From positions 10,535 through 74,534 of the forward strand of contig JAZSFF010000007.1 of NCBI GenBank assembly GCA_045532055.1: 64,000 bases of DNA, given 5' to 3'. The stretch comes from SIG440 sp045532055. Its GTDB lineage: Bacteria; Bacillota; Clostridia; Monoglobales; Monoglobaceae. Below are positions 8,096-16,568 of this stretch, in pieces (positions within the stretch are counted from its first letter, which is position 1; each line of letters opens with the position of its first letter). Made by a program: the position numbers and the translations under genes. The notes beneath the pieces were generated by a model. That model made no database searches and was not told where the DNA came from. It saw only the letters and a list, made by a program, of their open reading frames with translations.

Positions 8096-8908
8096 ATGTT
8101 TGTTCTTGAAATGTTGAAATCACTTATTCTGGGAGTTGTAGAGGGAATTACCGAATGGTTGCCTATCAGTTCTACAGGACACATGATACTGGTGAATGAA
8201 TTTTTGAGGAATGAAAACGGATTTACAGCGTCAGATTTGTATTTATATGTAATTCAGTTGGGTGCGATTTTAGCAGTTGTGACACTTTATTTTCACAGAC
8301 TCAATCCCTTTGCTCCATCCAAGACAAAGACAGAGCGGGCGGATACATGGAGCATGTGGTTCAAGGTTATTGTTGCTTGTGTTCCGGCAGCGGTTATAGG
8401 GCTGCTGCTTGACTCCATTATGGAGAGGTTTGAGAACTGGCAGGTTGTGTCGGCGACCCTTATACTCTATGGCGTTGCGTTTATTATTGTGGAAAAAATA
8501 CAGAAAAAAACGCAAATATATAACATGAATGAAATGACATATAAAACCGCACTACTGATCGGTGCTTTTCAGGTGCTTTCTATTATACCGGGGACATCGC
8601 GATCAGGTTCCACAATACTGGGGGCAATGATTCTTGGCTGCAGCAGAGGTGTTGCAGCAGAGTTTTCCTTTTTCCTTGCGATTCCTGTTATGTTTGGCGT
8701 GAGTCTTCTTAAGATAATGAAGTACGGTCTTTTGATGAGCGGACAGGATTTGGCAGTATTGATTACAGGTATGGCGGTGGCATATGTGATTTCTATGCTG
8801 TCCATTAAGTTCCTTATGAATTATGTGAGAAAGCATGACTTTAAATCTTTTGGAATTTACAGAATCATTCTTGGCATAGTGGTTATTTTGTATTTTATGG
8901 TGGTGTAA
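8096..8908 (+). CDS. uppP: Undecaprenyl-diphosphatase
   Basis: UppP (BacA) removes a phosphate from undecaprenyl pyrophosphate to recycle the lipid carrier of cell-wall synthesis; it is an integral membrane enzyme. The 270 residues contain both signature segments, EGITEWLPISSTGH near the N-terminus and PGTSRSGSTI near residue 165, and about eight membrane segments. TTTTGGAGG lies before the ATG. Only 3 bases separate it from spoIIIE, so the two are co-transcribed. Confidence 0.95.
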   Translation: MFVLEMLKSLILGVVEGITEWLPISSTGHMILVNEFLRNENGFTASDLYLYVIQLGAILAVVTLYFHRLNPFAPSKTKTERADTWSMWFKVIVACVPAAVIGLLLDSIMERFENWQVVSATLILYGVAFIIVEKIQKKTQIYNMNEMTYKTALLIGAFQVLSIIPGTSRSGSTILGAMILGCSRGVAAEFSFFLAIPVMFGVSLLKIMKYGLLMSGQDLAVLITGMAVAYVISMLSIKFLMNYVRKHDFKSFGIYRIILGIVVILYFMVV

Positions 8909-8911
8909 TTT

Positions 8912-11602
8912 ATGGCGGATAAAAGAAAAAAGAGTACTCGTGGAGGAATTTCCTCTAAGAAACCGGTTGCTCGCAAAAATACAACAGGCAGTGCAGCAAC
9001 AGCCGCGCGCAGGACAAAAACAAGAGGTGCGGAAATTAAGGGAATAATCCTCATTGCTTTAGGCATCTTTCTTGTGATGTCGTTTTTTACCGAGGCAACA
9101 GGTGCAGTAGGACATTATTTCAAGGAAATAATTATGGGACTCTTTGGTGGTGCGTCGGTGGTCTTCTTTGTGTTTGTTATATGGACCGGCGTGAATATGT
9201 TCATGGAGAAAAAGTCCGGCAAAGCCACATATAAGATATGGATTCTCTTTGCACTTATGGTTGTGACATCGGTTCTGTGGGCTGCCTGGTACGGAGACAC
9301 AGAGTGGAATTATCCTGATTTTGTAAGTGCGGTTAAGTCAATGTATACATACGGAATTGACGGTTGCAGCGGTGGTGTTCTGGGTGTTTTCCTTTGTATA
9401 GGATTGGTGAAATGCGTAGGAACAGTGGGTACAACTATTTTGGCAATAGCTGCGGCACTAATTTTGCTTATAATTCTGACAGAGGTTTCTGTGGAAAAAG
9501 TGTTCAGAAAGATTATGCTTTATATAAGAACAAACCGTGAACGTATGGCAGAAAACCTTGATGAAGAAATTGATATGGAAGTCAGTGTGCCAGAAAAAGC
9601 CAGAAAGAAAAAGGACAAAAAGAAGAAAAAAGAGGTTGAAACACAGGTGGAAACCGACGTTGAACCTGCAAAGACCCCAAACAGTGACTATTTTGATGTA
9701 TATTTCAAAACAGGTGACATAGAGAACATAGCAGGGGCCGATAGCAGAATCAAACGGTTTAAGTTTGAGGAGGATATACAAGATGAAACAAACGAGGTTA
9801 TAAAGGAAATCCTGACCGAGAAAGGCTCTGAAAGACCTAAAAGTGAGGGAGCTCCTTTTAAAATTGAGGATATCAGGACAGGTGTTCTCACACAACTTCC
9901 TGACGAGAATGGCAATTTTAAGGCGAAGGACGACGATGAATTTGAACCGCCCAGCATGGTGCAGATGGAGGAAAAGGTTGACCCACTCACTCAGGCGGCA
10001 ATAGATGCAGGTGCACCCCTCGACCGTGCGGTTGAGATGGGCAAACGTCTCAGCCAGCAGGAGGTTCAGCAGGCTGCGAACAGCGTGGGAACTCTTGCAA
10101 AGGAAAGTATTGAGGCAACGAAAATAATCAATTACAAATTGCCTTCGGTTTCTTTGTTGGCAAAGCCAAAGGCAAAGACCAAAAGCCGTGCGGAAATCAA
10201 ACGTGAGCTTGAGGACAAGGCAAACAGATTGCTGGAAACTCTGGCAAGCTTTAAGGTTGATGCAAAAATTATCAATATCACTCAGGGACCTACAGTTACA
10301 AGATTTGAATTGCAGCCTGGATTTGGCATAAAGGTTTCAAAAATCACAAATCTTGCAGATGATATTGCTCTCAGCCTTGCGGCATCAGGTGTCCGTATTG
10401 AGGCACCCATTCCGGGCAAATCTGCCATAGGCATAGAGATTCCCAATGAAGAACCAAGTCCGGTTCCCATCCGGGAGGTTATTGATACGGACAAATTCCG
10501 TGACTTTAAGTCGAAGACGGCCTTTGCTTTGGGTAAGGATATCGGCGGAAACTGTGTTATTGCTGATATTGCTCAGTTCCCCCATGTGCTTATTGCGGGT
10601 GCAACAGGTTCGGGTAAGAGTGTGTGTATCAACTCTCTTATCACAAGCATTCTTTATAAGGCAAAGCCAAATGAAGTCAAAATGATAATGGTTGACCCCA
10701 AGATGGTTGAGCTTGGCGTTTACAACGGAATCCCCCATTTGTTGATTCCCGTCGTTACAGACCCCAAGCATGCGGCGGGTGCTCTCAACTGGGCTGTAGC
10801 AGAGATGAAAAATCGTTACCAGATGCTTAAAGATAACAAGGTAAGAAACATTCAGGGATTCAATGCACTTATGGAAGAAAATGGAACACCTGAAAACAAG
10901 TTGCCGGAGATTGTTATAATCGTTGACGAGCTTGCAGACCTTATGATGGCAGCCAAAAACGAGGTGGAAGATGCCATAAACAGCCTTGCTGCCCTTGCGA
11001 GAGCAGCGGGAATGTATCTTGTCATTGCCACGCAAAGACCGTCTGTTGACGTTATCACAGGCGTTATCAAGGCAAATGTTCCGTCCAGAATTTCCTTTGC
11101 GGTATCGTCTCAGGTGGACAGCCGTACTATTCTTGACAGCATGGGCGCGGAAAAATTGCTTGGCAAGGGCGATATGCTCTATGCACCCAGAGGTGCTATA
11201 AAGCCTATAAGAATTCAGGGCAACTTCCTCTCTGATGGCGAAATTGAAAGTATTATTTCTTATATCAAAAAGCAGTATGAGGCAGAATATGATGAAAGTA
11301 TTCTGGAACATATTGAACGTGAACAGGAAAACCGCGATGTAGGGAATGATGAAGATACACATACCCGCAGTGGAGACAGGGATGAACTCTTTGTAAAGGC
11401 CGCCGAACTTGCATTTGAAGCAGGACAAGCATCGGTTGCAATGTTGCAGCGAAAGTATAAAATCGGATATCAGCGTGCGGCAAGAATTATTGACCAGCTT
11501 GAAGAAAACCGTATTATAGGGCCATATGAAGGGACAAAACCCAGACAGGTGCTTATTACACGGAATGAACTTAATGAAATGCTGATGAATAATCCTGATT
11601 GA
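8912..11602 (+). CDS. spoIIIE: DNA translocase FtsK/SpoIIIE
   Basis: This hexameric ATPase pumps DNA across the division or sporulation septum. The 896 residues comprise four N-terminal membrane segments (about 40-195), a charged linker rich in Lys and Glu (about 205-430), the RecA-like motor with Walker A ATGSGKS near residue 566 and Walker B IVIIVDELADLMM near 670, and a C-terminal winged-helix gamma domain that reads polar DNA motifs (from AGQASVAMLQRKYKIGYQRA). FtsK and SpoIIIE cannot be told apart here; the sporulating background favours SpoIIIE. The start has only a weak GGTGGTG site, suggesting coupling to uppP. Confidence 0.93.
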   Translation: MADKRKKSTRGGISSKKPVARKNTTGSAATAARRTKTRGAEIKGIILIALGIFLVMSFFTEATGAVGHYFKEIIMGLFGGASVVFFVFVIWTGVNMFMEKKSGKATYKIWILFALMVVTSVLWAAWYGDTEWNYPDFVSAVKSMYTYGIDGCSGGVLGVFLCIGLVKCVGTVGTTILAIAAALILLIILTEVSVEKVFRKIMLYIRTNRERMAENLDEEIDMEVSVPEKARKKKDKKKKKEVETQVETDVEPAKTPNSDYFDVYFKTGDIENIAGADSRIKRFKFEEDIQDETNEVIKEILTEKGSERPKSEGAPFKIEDIRTGVLTQLPDENGNFKAKDDDEFEPPSMVQMEEKVDPLTQAAIDAGAPLDRAVEMGKRLSQQEVQQAANSVGTLAKESIEATKIINYKLPSVSLLAKPKAKTKSRAEIKRELEDKANRLLETLASFKVDAKIINITQGPTVTRFELQPGFGIKVSKITNLADDIALSLAASGVRIEAPIPGKSAIGIEIPNEEPSPVPIREVIDTDKFRDFKSKTAFALGKDIGGNCVIADIAQFPHVLIAGATGSGKSVCINSLITSILYKAKPNEVKMIMVDPKMVELGVYNGIPHLLIPVVTDPKHAAGALNWAVAEMKNRYQMLKDNKVRNIQGFNALMEENGTPENKLPEIVIIVDELADLMMAAKNEVEDAINSLAALARAAGMYLVIATQRPSVDVITGVIKANVPSRISFAVSSQVDSRTILDSMGAEKLLGKGDMLYAPRGAIKPIRIQGNFLSDGEIESIISYIKKQYEAEYDESILEHIEREQENRDVGNDEDTHTRSGDRDELFVKAAELAFEAGQASVAMLQRKYKIGYQRAARIIDQLEENRIIGPYEGTKPRQVLITRNELNEMLMNNPD

Positions 11603-11850
11603 TGTAGGCAATACTTTGAGGGTCAGGAAAATAAATGCAGCAAAACAATACGGGTGGAGGTAAATACCCTGAAATCCTCGTTTTTACTGTGCATTTGGTG
11701 CAAAAGGGCTAATGAAAATTTGTGAAAACTAACAAAAATATAAAAAAATAGAGAAAACTATGGAAATTTATAAAAGAATGTAGTAGAATAAGAATAACGT
11801 TATTAACACTACTTAAAATTTTATATTTTAAAAGAAAAGGAGTTTTAGAA

Positions 11851-12126
11851 ATGAATAAACAGGAATTGATTTCAGCTATGGCTGAAAAAGCTAATCTTTC
11901 TAAGAAAGATGCAGAAGCTGCTCTTAACGCTTTTGTTTGCGCAGTTGAAGGTGCTCTTGCTAAGGGTGACAAAGTTCAGTTGGTTGGCTTCGGCGGTTTC
12001 GAAGTAAGAGAAAGAGCTGCTAGAACAGGCAGAAATCCTCAGACAGGTGCTGAGATGAAGATTGCTGCTGCTAAAGTTCCCGCTTTCAAAGCAGGCAAAG
12101 CACTCAAAGACCTTATTAACAAATAA
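11851..12126 (+). CDS. hup: DNA-binding protein HU
   Basis: HU is a dimeric nucleoid protein that bends DNA. The 91-residue product has the family core KGDKVQLVGFGGFEVRERAARTG, then the beta-arm RNPQTGAEMKI and the C-terminal KAGKALKDLIN. Length is standard. AAAAGGAG precedes the ATG, and a strong terminator follows. The 248-base upstream gap is AT-rich; I see no unambiguous promoter in it. Confidence 0.97.
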   Translation: MNKQELISAMAEKANLSKKDAEAALNAFVCAVEGALAKGDKVQLVGFGGFEVRERAARTGRNPQTGAEMKIAAAKVPAFKAGKALKDLINK

Positions 12127-12146
12127 TAAGATTTTAACTCTTAAAA

Positions 12147-12171
12147 GAACGCCTGAAACGGCGTTCTTTTT
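12147..12171 (+). terminator. Terminator of hup
   Basis: Stem AGAACGCC/GGCGTTCT with a 6-base loop and a T5 tract. Confidence 0.9.
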
Positions 12172-12205
12172 GTATGTTTGAGATTTTCACGAAAGGGGAA
12201 CAATT

Positions 12206-12460
12206 ATGCAGAATTATTCATACAAAACCCGGGGAACATGTTCCAGAGAGATTCATTTTGATATAGATAACGGTGTGGTGAGGAATGTAAAGTTTATAAT
12301 GGGTTGCATGGGGAACACTCAGGGGGTTGCCAGACTGGTTGAGGGGATGCCTGTTGATGAGGCGATATCAAGACTTCAAGGTATAGACTGCGGCGGCAGA
12401 GGAACTTCCTGCCCTGACCAGTTGGCACAGGCTCTTATTCAGGCTAAACAGGCAGAGTAG
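12206..12460 (+). CDS. TSCPD-domain protein of unknown function
   Basis: An 84-residue protein ending in GIDCGGRGTSCPDQLAQAL, which holds the TSCPD motif that gives the family its name; this small stand-alone form (TIGR03905-like) is frequent in Clostridia. TSCPD domains also occur at the end of some ribonucleotide reductases. Two further Cys occur (TCSRE and MGCMGN), so metal binding is possible. The site GAAAGGGG precedes the ATG. No function can be assigned. Confidence 0.8.
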   Translation: MQNYSYKTRGTCSREIHFDIDNGVVRNVKFIMGCMGNTQGVARLVEGMPVDEAISRLQGIDCGGRGTSCPDQLAQALIQAKQAE

Positions 12461-12566
12461 TATGTAAAACAGAATTAATCTGGTTGTTGTGTTAATGCTG
12501 TATATATACGGTTTCAAAAGCCTATAATTTGTGGAAATTTTTTGGCAAAAACCATATATATGGTAC

Positions 12567-12595
12567 TTGACAAAAGATGCGGAAACTGATATACT
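12567..12595 (+). promoter_or_regulatory. Promoter of the str operon
   Basis: TTGACA at 12567-12572, 17-base spacer, TATACT at 12590-12595, 78 bases before the L7Ae-like gene. It explains how this str operon is expressed without rpoBC upstream. Confidence 0.85.
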
Positions 12596-12673
12596 AAAGT
12601 GTATTTTTAATATTGGGATAGTGCGGTATTTTGACGTATTTCCCATGCACTGAAAGTGCAAAGGTGAATAAAG

Positions 12674-12922
12674 ATGGATAGAATAAAACAAAACCCACAT
12701 GTTGTCGGAATCAAGCAGTCAAAAAAAGCTCTTGAGGCAGGAAAGGCAGAACTGGTGTTTGTTGCCAGGGATGCAGATGGTCATGTGGTTTTCCCACTGG
12801 AAAGATTGTGTGGGGAAAAGGGCGTGGAGATTGTTTACGTCAACAACATGAAAGAGCTGGCTAAGGCCTGCCGTGTGGACGTGCCCACCGCCGTTGCAAC
12901 AATTTTGGTTAAAGACGCGTAA
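12674..12922 (+). CDS. L7Ae-family ribosomal/K-turn-binding protein (YbxF-like)
   Basis: An 82-residue member of the L7Ae/L30e/S12e family, whose members bind kink-turn RNA. Visible features: the start VVGIKQSKKALEAGKAELVFVARDAD and LAKACRVDVPTAVATIL. In Bacillus the equivalent (YbxF, RplGB) lies between rpoC and rpsL; here it starts the operon directly after the promoter at 12567. An AAAGGTG site precedes the ATG. Confidence 0.9.
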   Translation: MDRIKQNPHVVGIKQSKKALEAGKAELVFVARDADGHVVFPLERLCGEKGVEIVYVNNMKELAKACRVDVPTAVATILVKDA

Positions 12923-12967
12923 TTTTGCGTTTTTATACACTATATCATACACAGGAGGTGAAAATAA

Positions 12968-13387
12968 TTGCCAACATTTAACCAGTTAGTTAAGAAAGGC
13001 AGACAGACTGCGGAAAAGAAATCTACTGCACCGGCTCTTCTTAAAGGTTTCAACACCATCAAAAAGAAGTATACCGATCAGGATTCACCGCAGAAGAGAG
13101 GTGTTTGTACTTCTGTTAGAACAATGACACCCAAAAAGCCTAACTCTGCTCTCCGTAAGGTTGCCAGAGTTCGTCTTACAAACGGTATCGAAGTTTCAGC
13201 TTATATTCCCGGTATTGGTCACAATCTCCAGGAACATAGCGTAGTGCTTATCCGTGGCGGAAGAGTTAAGGACCTCCCTGGTGTACGTTATCACATTATC
13301 CGTGGTACACTTGATACACAGGGCGTTCAGAAACGTAATCAGTCAAGATCTAAGTACGGTGCGAAGAGACCGAAAGAAGCTAAGTAA
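12968..13387 (+). CDS. rpsL: 30S ribosomal protein S12
   Basis: S12 guards decoding accuracy in the A site and is the target of streptomycin-resistance mutations. The 139 residues start MPTFNQLVKKGRQ and include TPKKPNSALRKVARVRLTNG; the lysine before PNS associated with streptomycin sensitivity is the unmutated form. Translation starts at TTG (12968), preceded by AGGAGGTGA; no in-frame ATG is available at this point, so the unusual start is forced. Confidence 0.97.
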   Translation: MPTFNQLVKKGRQTAEKKSTAPALLKGFNTIKKKYTDQDSPQKRGVCTSVRTMTPKKPNSALRKVARVRLTNGIEVSAYIPGIGHNLQEHSVVLIRGGRVKDLPGVRYHIIRGTLDTQGVQKRNQSRSKYGAKRPKEAK

Positions 13388-13548
13388 GACAAAATTTTAA
13401 GTATGAAATTTACTTTATAGTGCGTATTACTATTTTATATATATTGAGATACAGTCTCGGTTGATAGTATATACAGCACTAGCAGTATCCTTAAGGGTAT
13501 TGAGTACCTTGTGGATATCATTTACCACAAAGAATGGAGGGAAGATAA
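13388..13548 (+). promoter_or_regulatory. rpsL-rpsG intercistronic region
   Basis: 161 bases between S12 and S7 with several short self-complementary segments (GAGATACAGTCTC near 13446, AGTATCCTTAAGGGTATTG near 13484). In E. coli the corresponding spacer is the S7 repressor-binding site. A similar role here is only a possibility. Confidence 0.3.
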
Positions 13549-14019
13549 GTGCCAAGAAAAGGACATATTGCACGTCGTGACGTGTTGCCGGATCCTATGT
13601 ACAACAGCAAGACTGTTACTCGTCTCATCAACAATATCATGCTTGACGGTAAGAAAGGTGTTGCTCAGGCTATCGTTTATGATGCATTTGAAATCATAAA
13701 GGAAAAAACAGGCAAAGATCCTGTTGAAGTGTTTGAGGAAGCAATGAACGCCGTTATGCCTGTATTGGAGGTTAAAGCAAGACGTGTCGGAGGTGCTAAC
13801 TATCAGGTTCCGATCGAAGTTAGGGCTGAAAGACGCGAAACACTGGGCCTCAGATGGATCACACTCTATGCAAGACAGAGAAGCGAAAGAACAATGGCTG
13901 AAAGACTTGCAAACGAGCTTATGGATGCGACAAACAGCACAGGCGGTGCATTCAAAAAGAAAGAAGACACACACAAAATGGCAGAAGCGAATAAAGCATT
14001 CGCTCATTTCCGTTGGTAA
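13549..14019 (+). CDS. rpsG: 30S ribosomal protein S7
   Basis: S7 nucleates assembly of the 30S head. The 156-residue product begins MPRKGHIARRDVLPDPMYNS and ends KAFAHFRW, typical of the family, including the VGGANYQVPIEVRAERRETL core. The start codon is GTG at 13549, preceded by GGAGGGAAGATAA. A 325-base gap before fusA carries two palindromic repeats. Confidence 0.97.
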   Translation: MPRKGHIARRDVLPDPMYNSKTVTRLINNIMLDGKKGVAQAIVYDAFEIIKEKTGKDPVEVFEEAMNAVMPVLEVKARRVGGANYQVPIEVRAERRETLGLRWITLYARQRSERTMAERLANELMDATNSTGGAFKKKEDTHKMAEANKAFAHFRW

Positions 14020-14025
14020 TTTTGC

Positions 14026-14142
14026 TTTGAAATTTACTTCATCTTTGGCAGCGTTGCTCGGTGGCGAAAAATGCTCATGTGTATCACACACACTCCGCTT
14101 TTTCACACCTCACATCTACCAAATCTAAAGCAAATTTCTTTG
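14026..14142. repeat. Palindromic intergenic repeat, copy 1
   Basis: 117 bases that align without net length change to the copy at 14158-14274. The core is a hairpin, GAAAAATGC to GCTTTTTC arms around TGTGTATCACACA. Only about two thirds of positions are identical, but paired positions in the core co-vary with copy 2. The 15-base spacer 14143-14157 and the rest of this gap up to fusA show nothing else beyond the fusA ribosome binding site. Confidence 0.75.
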
Positions 14143-14157
14143 CAAAACAAAAGTCAC

Positions 14158-14274
14158 TTTGAAAATCGCCTCATCTTCGGCGAATGTGCTCAGTATGAAA
14201 AAATGCTTACGTATATCATATACGCTCCGCTTTTTTCAGCTTCGCATTCACCAAACCTAAGGCAATTTTCTGTG
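14158..14274. repeat. Palindromic intergenic repeat, copy 2
   Basis: Second copy, same length and orientation as copy 1, 132 bases further on. The core hairpin is GAAAAAATGC/GCTTTTTTC with inner arms CGTATA/TATACG; copy 1 has TGTGTA/CACACA at the same place, i.e. compensatory changes. The left flank also holds a CGCC/GGCG hairpin (14167-14182). Confidence 0.75.
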
Positions 14275-14344
14275 TGAAATATCATACAACCGAAAGCCAA
14301 TTTTCGATTAGATTAACACATTTGATGTGTTGAAAGGAGTTACT

Positions 14345-16456
14345 ATGGGTAGAGCGTATTCGCTTGAAAGAACAAGAAATATCGGTATCATGGCTCACAT
14401 CGATGCTGGTAAAACAACTACTACAGAAAGAATCTTGTATTACACAGGTATCAACCATAAACTTGGTGAAACCCATGAAGGCGGCGCTACTATGGACTGG
14501 ATGGCTCAGGAGCAGGAGCGTGGTATCACAATTACCTCTGCTGCAACAACCTGTTTCTGGGAACCCAAAGAAGGCCCTTATGCTGGACAGAAACATAGAA
14601 TCAATATTATTGATACTCCCGGACACGTTGACTTCACAGTTGAAGTTCAGCGTTCACTGAGAGTTCTTGACGGTTCTGTTACTGTAATGTGTGCTAAGGG
14701 TGGTGTTGAACCCCAGTCAGAAACAGTTTGGCGTCAGGCTGACGAATACAAAGTACCCCGTATGATATTTGTCAACAAGATGGATATTATGGGTGCAGAT
14801 TTCTATAACGTAGTAAACATGATTCACGAAAGACTCAATGCTAATGGTGTTCCCATTCAGCTTCCTATTGGTGCTGAGGATACATTTGTTGGTATCATTG
14901 ACCTTATGAACATGGAAGCCGAGATTTATGATGATGAACTCGGCAACAGCTACCACAAGGATGCTATTCCTGCTGATATGGCTGACAAAGCACAGGAATA
15001 CCATGACAAGATGGTAGAAGCTATTTGCGAAACAGACGAAGAACTTCTTGAAAAGTACTTTGGCGGTGAAGAAATCACTGTTGAAGAACTTAAGGCTGCA
15101 CTTCGTCGTGCAACAATCAACAATGAAATTGTACCTGTTCTCTGCGGAACAGCGTACAGAAACAAGGGTGTTCAGTTGCTTCTTGATGCGGTTATTGAAT
15201 ATATGCCCGCACCAACTGATGTTCCCAATATCATGGGTGTAAATCCTGATACAGAAGAACCGGACGAAAGACCATCTTCAGACGATGCTCCTTTTGCAGC
15301 TCTTGCGTTCAAGATTGCAACAGACCCGTTTGTTGGTAAGATTTGTTTCTTCCGTGTATATTCAGGTACACTGGAAAAGGGTTCACACGTTCTTAACTCT
15401 TGCAAAGGCAAGCGTGAACGTATAGGAAGAATCCTTCAGATGCATGCAAACCACAGAGAAGACCTTGATATTGTTTATTCAGGTGACATTGCTGCTGCAG
15501 TTGGTCTCCAGAACACAACAACAGGTGAAACACTTTGTGACGAAAAGCATCCTATAGTTCTTGAATCAATGAACTTCCCTGAACCAGTTATTCGTGTGGC
15601 TATTGAGCCCAAGACAAAGGCTGGTCAGGAGAAGATGGGTATCGCTCTTGCAAAACTTGCAGAAGAAGATCCCACATTCAAGACATACACCGATGAAGAA
15701 ACAGGCCAGACAATCATCGCAGGTATGGGTGAGCTTCACCTTGAGATTATTGTTGACCGTCTTCTCCGTGAATTCAAAGTTGAAGCAAACGTTGGTGAAC
15801 CTCAGGTTTCTTATCGTGAAGCATTCAGAAAAGAAGTTGACGTTGACCACAAGTATGCTCGTCAGTCGGGTGGTAAAGGTCAGTACGGTCACGTACTTGT
15901 TAAGTTTGAACCCCTGGGCGAAGGCGAAGGCTACATCTTTGAAAACAAGGTTGTGGGCGGTGCTGTTCCTAAGGAATATATCCCTGCCGTTGATGCAGGT
16001 ATCCAGAGCGCAATGCTCAACGGTGTTCTTGCGGGCTATAACGTAGTTGACCTTAAGGCTACACTCTATGATGGTTCATACCACGAAGTTGACTCATCTG
16101 AAATGGCGTTTAAGATTGCTGCATCTATGGCGTTCAAGGAAGCTATGAGAAAGTCTGATCCTGTTCTTAAAGAACCTATCATGCTTGTTAACGTAATCAC
16201 ACCAGATGACTACCTTGGTTTTGTTATCGGTGACTTAAGTTCAAGACGTGGTATGATCAAGTGTCAGGAATCAAGATCAGGCGGTGTAACACAGGTTACT
16301 GCTGACGTTCCTCTTTCTGAAATGTTCGGTTATGCAACCGTTCTCCGCTCAGGAACACAGGGCCGTGGTCAGTATTCTATGGAACCATCACACTACAGCG
16401 AAGTTCCTAAATCTGTTCAGGACAAGATTATCAGCGCCAGAACAAAAGGCGAATAA
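14345..16456 (+). CDS. fusA: Elongation factor G
   Basis: EF-G is the GTPase that drives ribosomal translocation. The 703 residues show G1 AHIDAGKTTTTER, G2 RGITITSAATTC, G3 DTPGHVDF and G4 NKMD, then domains II-V with the domain IV sequence SGGKGQYGHVLV. The ATG at 14345 is preceded by GAAAGGAG; an in-frame TTG at 14327 precedes that site and is not the start. It is separated from rpsG by the repeat pair and from tuf by a promoter. Confidence 0.98.
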   Translation: MGRAYSLERTRNIGIMAHIDAGKTTTTERILYYTGINHKLGETHEGGATMDWMAQEQERGITITSAATTCFWEPKEGPYAGQKHRINIIDTPGHVDFTVEVQRSLRVLDGSVTVMCAKGGVEPQSETVWRQADEYKVPRMIFVNKMDIMGADFYNVVNMIHERLNANGVPIQLPIGAEDTFVGIIDLMNMEAEIYDDELGNSYHKDAIPADMADKAQEYHDKMVEAICETDEELLEKYFGGEEITVEELKAALRRATINNEIVPVLCGTAYRNKGVQLLLDAVIEYMPAPTDVPNIMGVNPDTEEPDERPSSDDAPFAALAFKIATDPFVGKICFFRVYSGTLEKGSHVLNSCKGKRERIGRILQMHANHREDLDIVYSGDIAAAVGLQNTTTGETLCDEKHPIVLESMNFPEPVIRVAIEPKTKAGQEKMGIALAKLAEEDPTFKTYTDEETGQTIIAGMGELHLEIIVDRLLREFKVEANVGEPQVSYREAFRKEVDVDHKYARQSGGKGQYGHVLVKFEPLGEGEGYIFENKVVGGAVPKEYIPAVDAGIQSAMLNGVLAGYNVVDLKATLYDGSYHEVDSSEMAFKIAASMAFKEAMRKSDPVLKEPIMLVNVITPDDYLGFVIGDLSSRRGMIKCQESRSGGVTQVTADVPLSEMFGYATVLRSGTQGRGQYSMEPSHYSEVPKSVQDKIISARTKGE

Positions 16457-16492
16457 TTGTACAGATTTTATAAACTTTTTTAAAAAAAGCTA

Positions 16493-16521
16493 TTGAAAAC
16501 TGTTCAATCATGTAGTAAAAT
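16493..16521 (+). promoter_or_regulatory. Promoter of tuf
   Basis: TTGAAA at 16493-16498, 17-base spacer, TAAAAT at 16516-16521, 47 bases before the tuf ATG. It would allow EF-Tu to be made in excess of the other str operon products. Confidence 0.65.
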
Positions 16522-16568
16522 AATTAATATGTAAATAATTAACTTATATAAGTTAGGAGGAAATAACA

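Noticed and set aside
10385..11611. A 408-codon open frame on the minus strand
   Set aside because: It is antisense to the conserved motor domain of spoIIIE, lacks a ribosome binding site and gives a Cys/His/Asn-rich product without domain pattern; it is a shadow of the real gene.
13522..14106. A 194-codon minus-strand frame across rpsG
   Set aside because: Fully antisense to rpsG and the palindromic repeat, no start context and a Cys/Phe-rich product.
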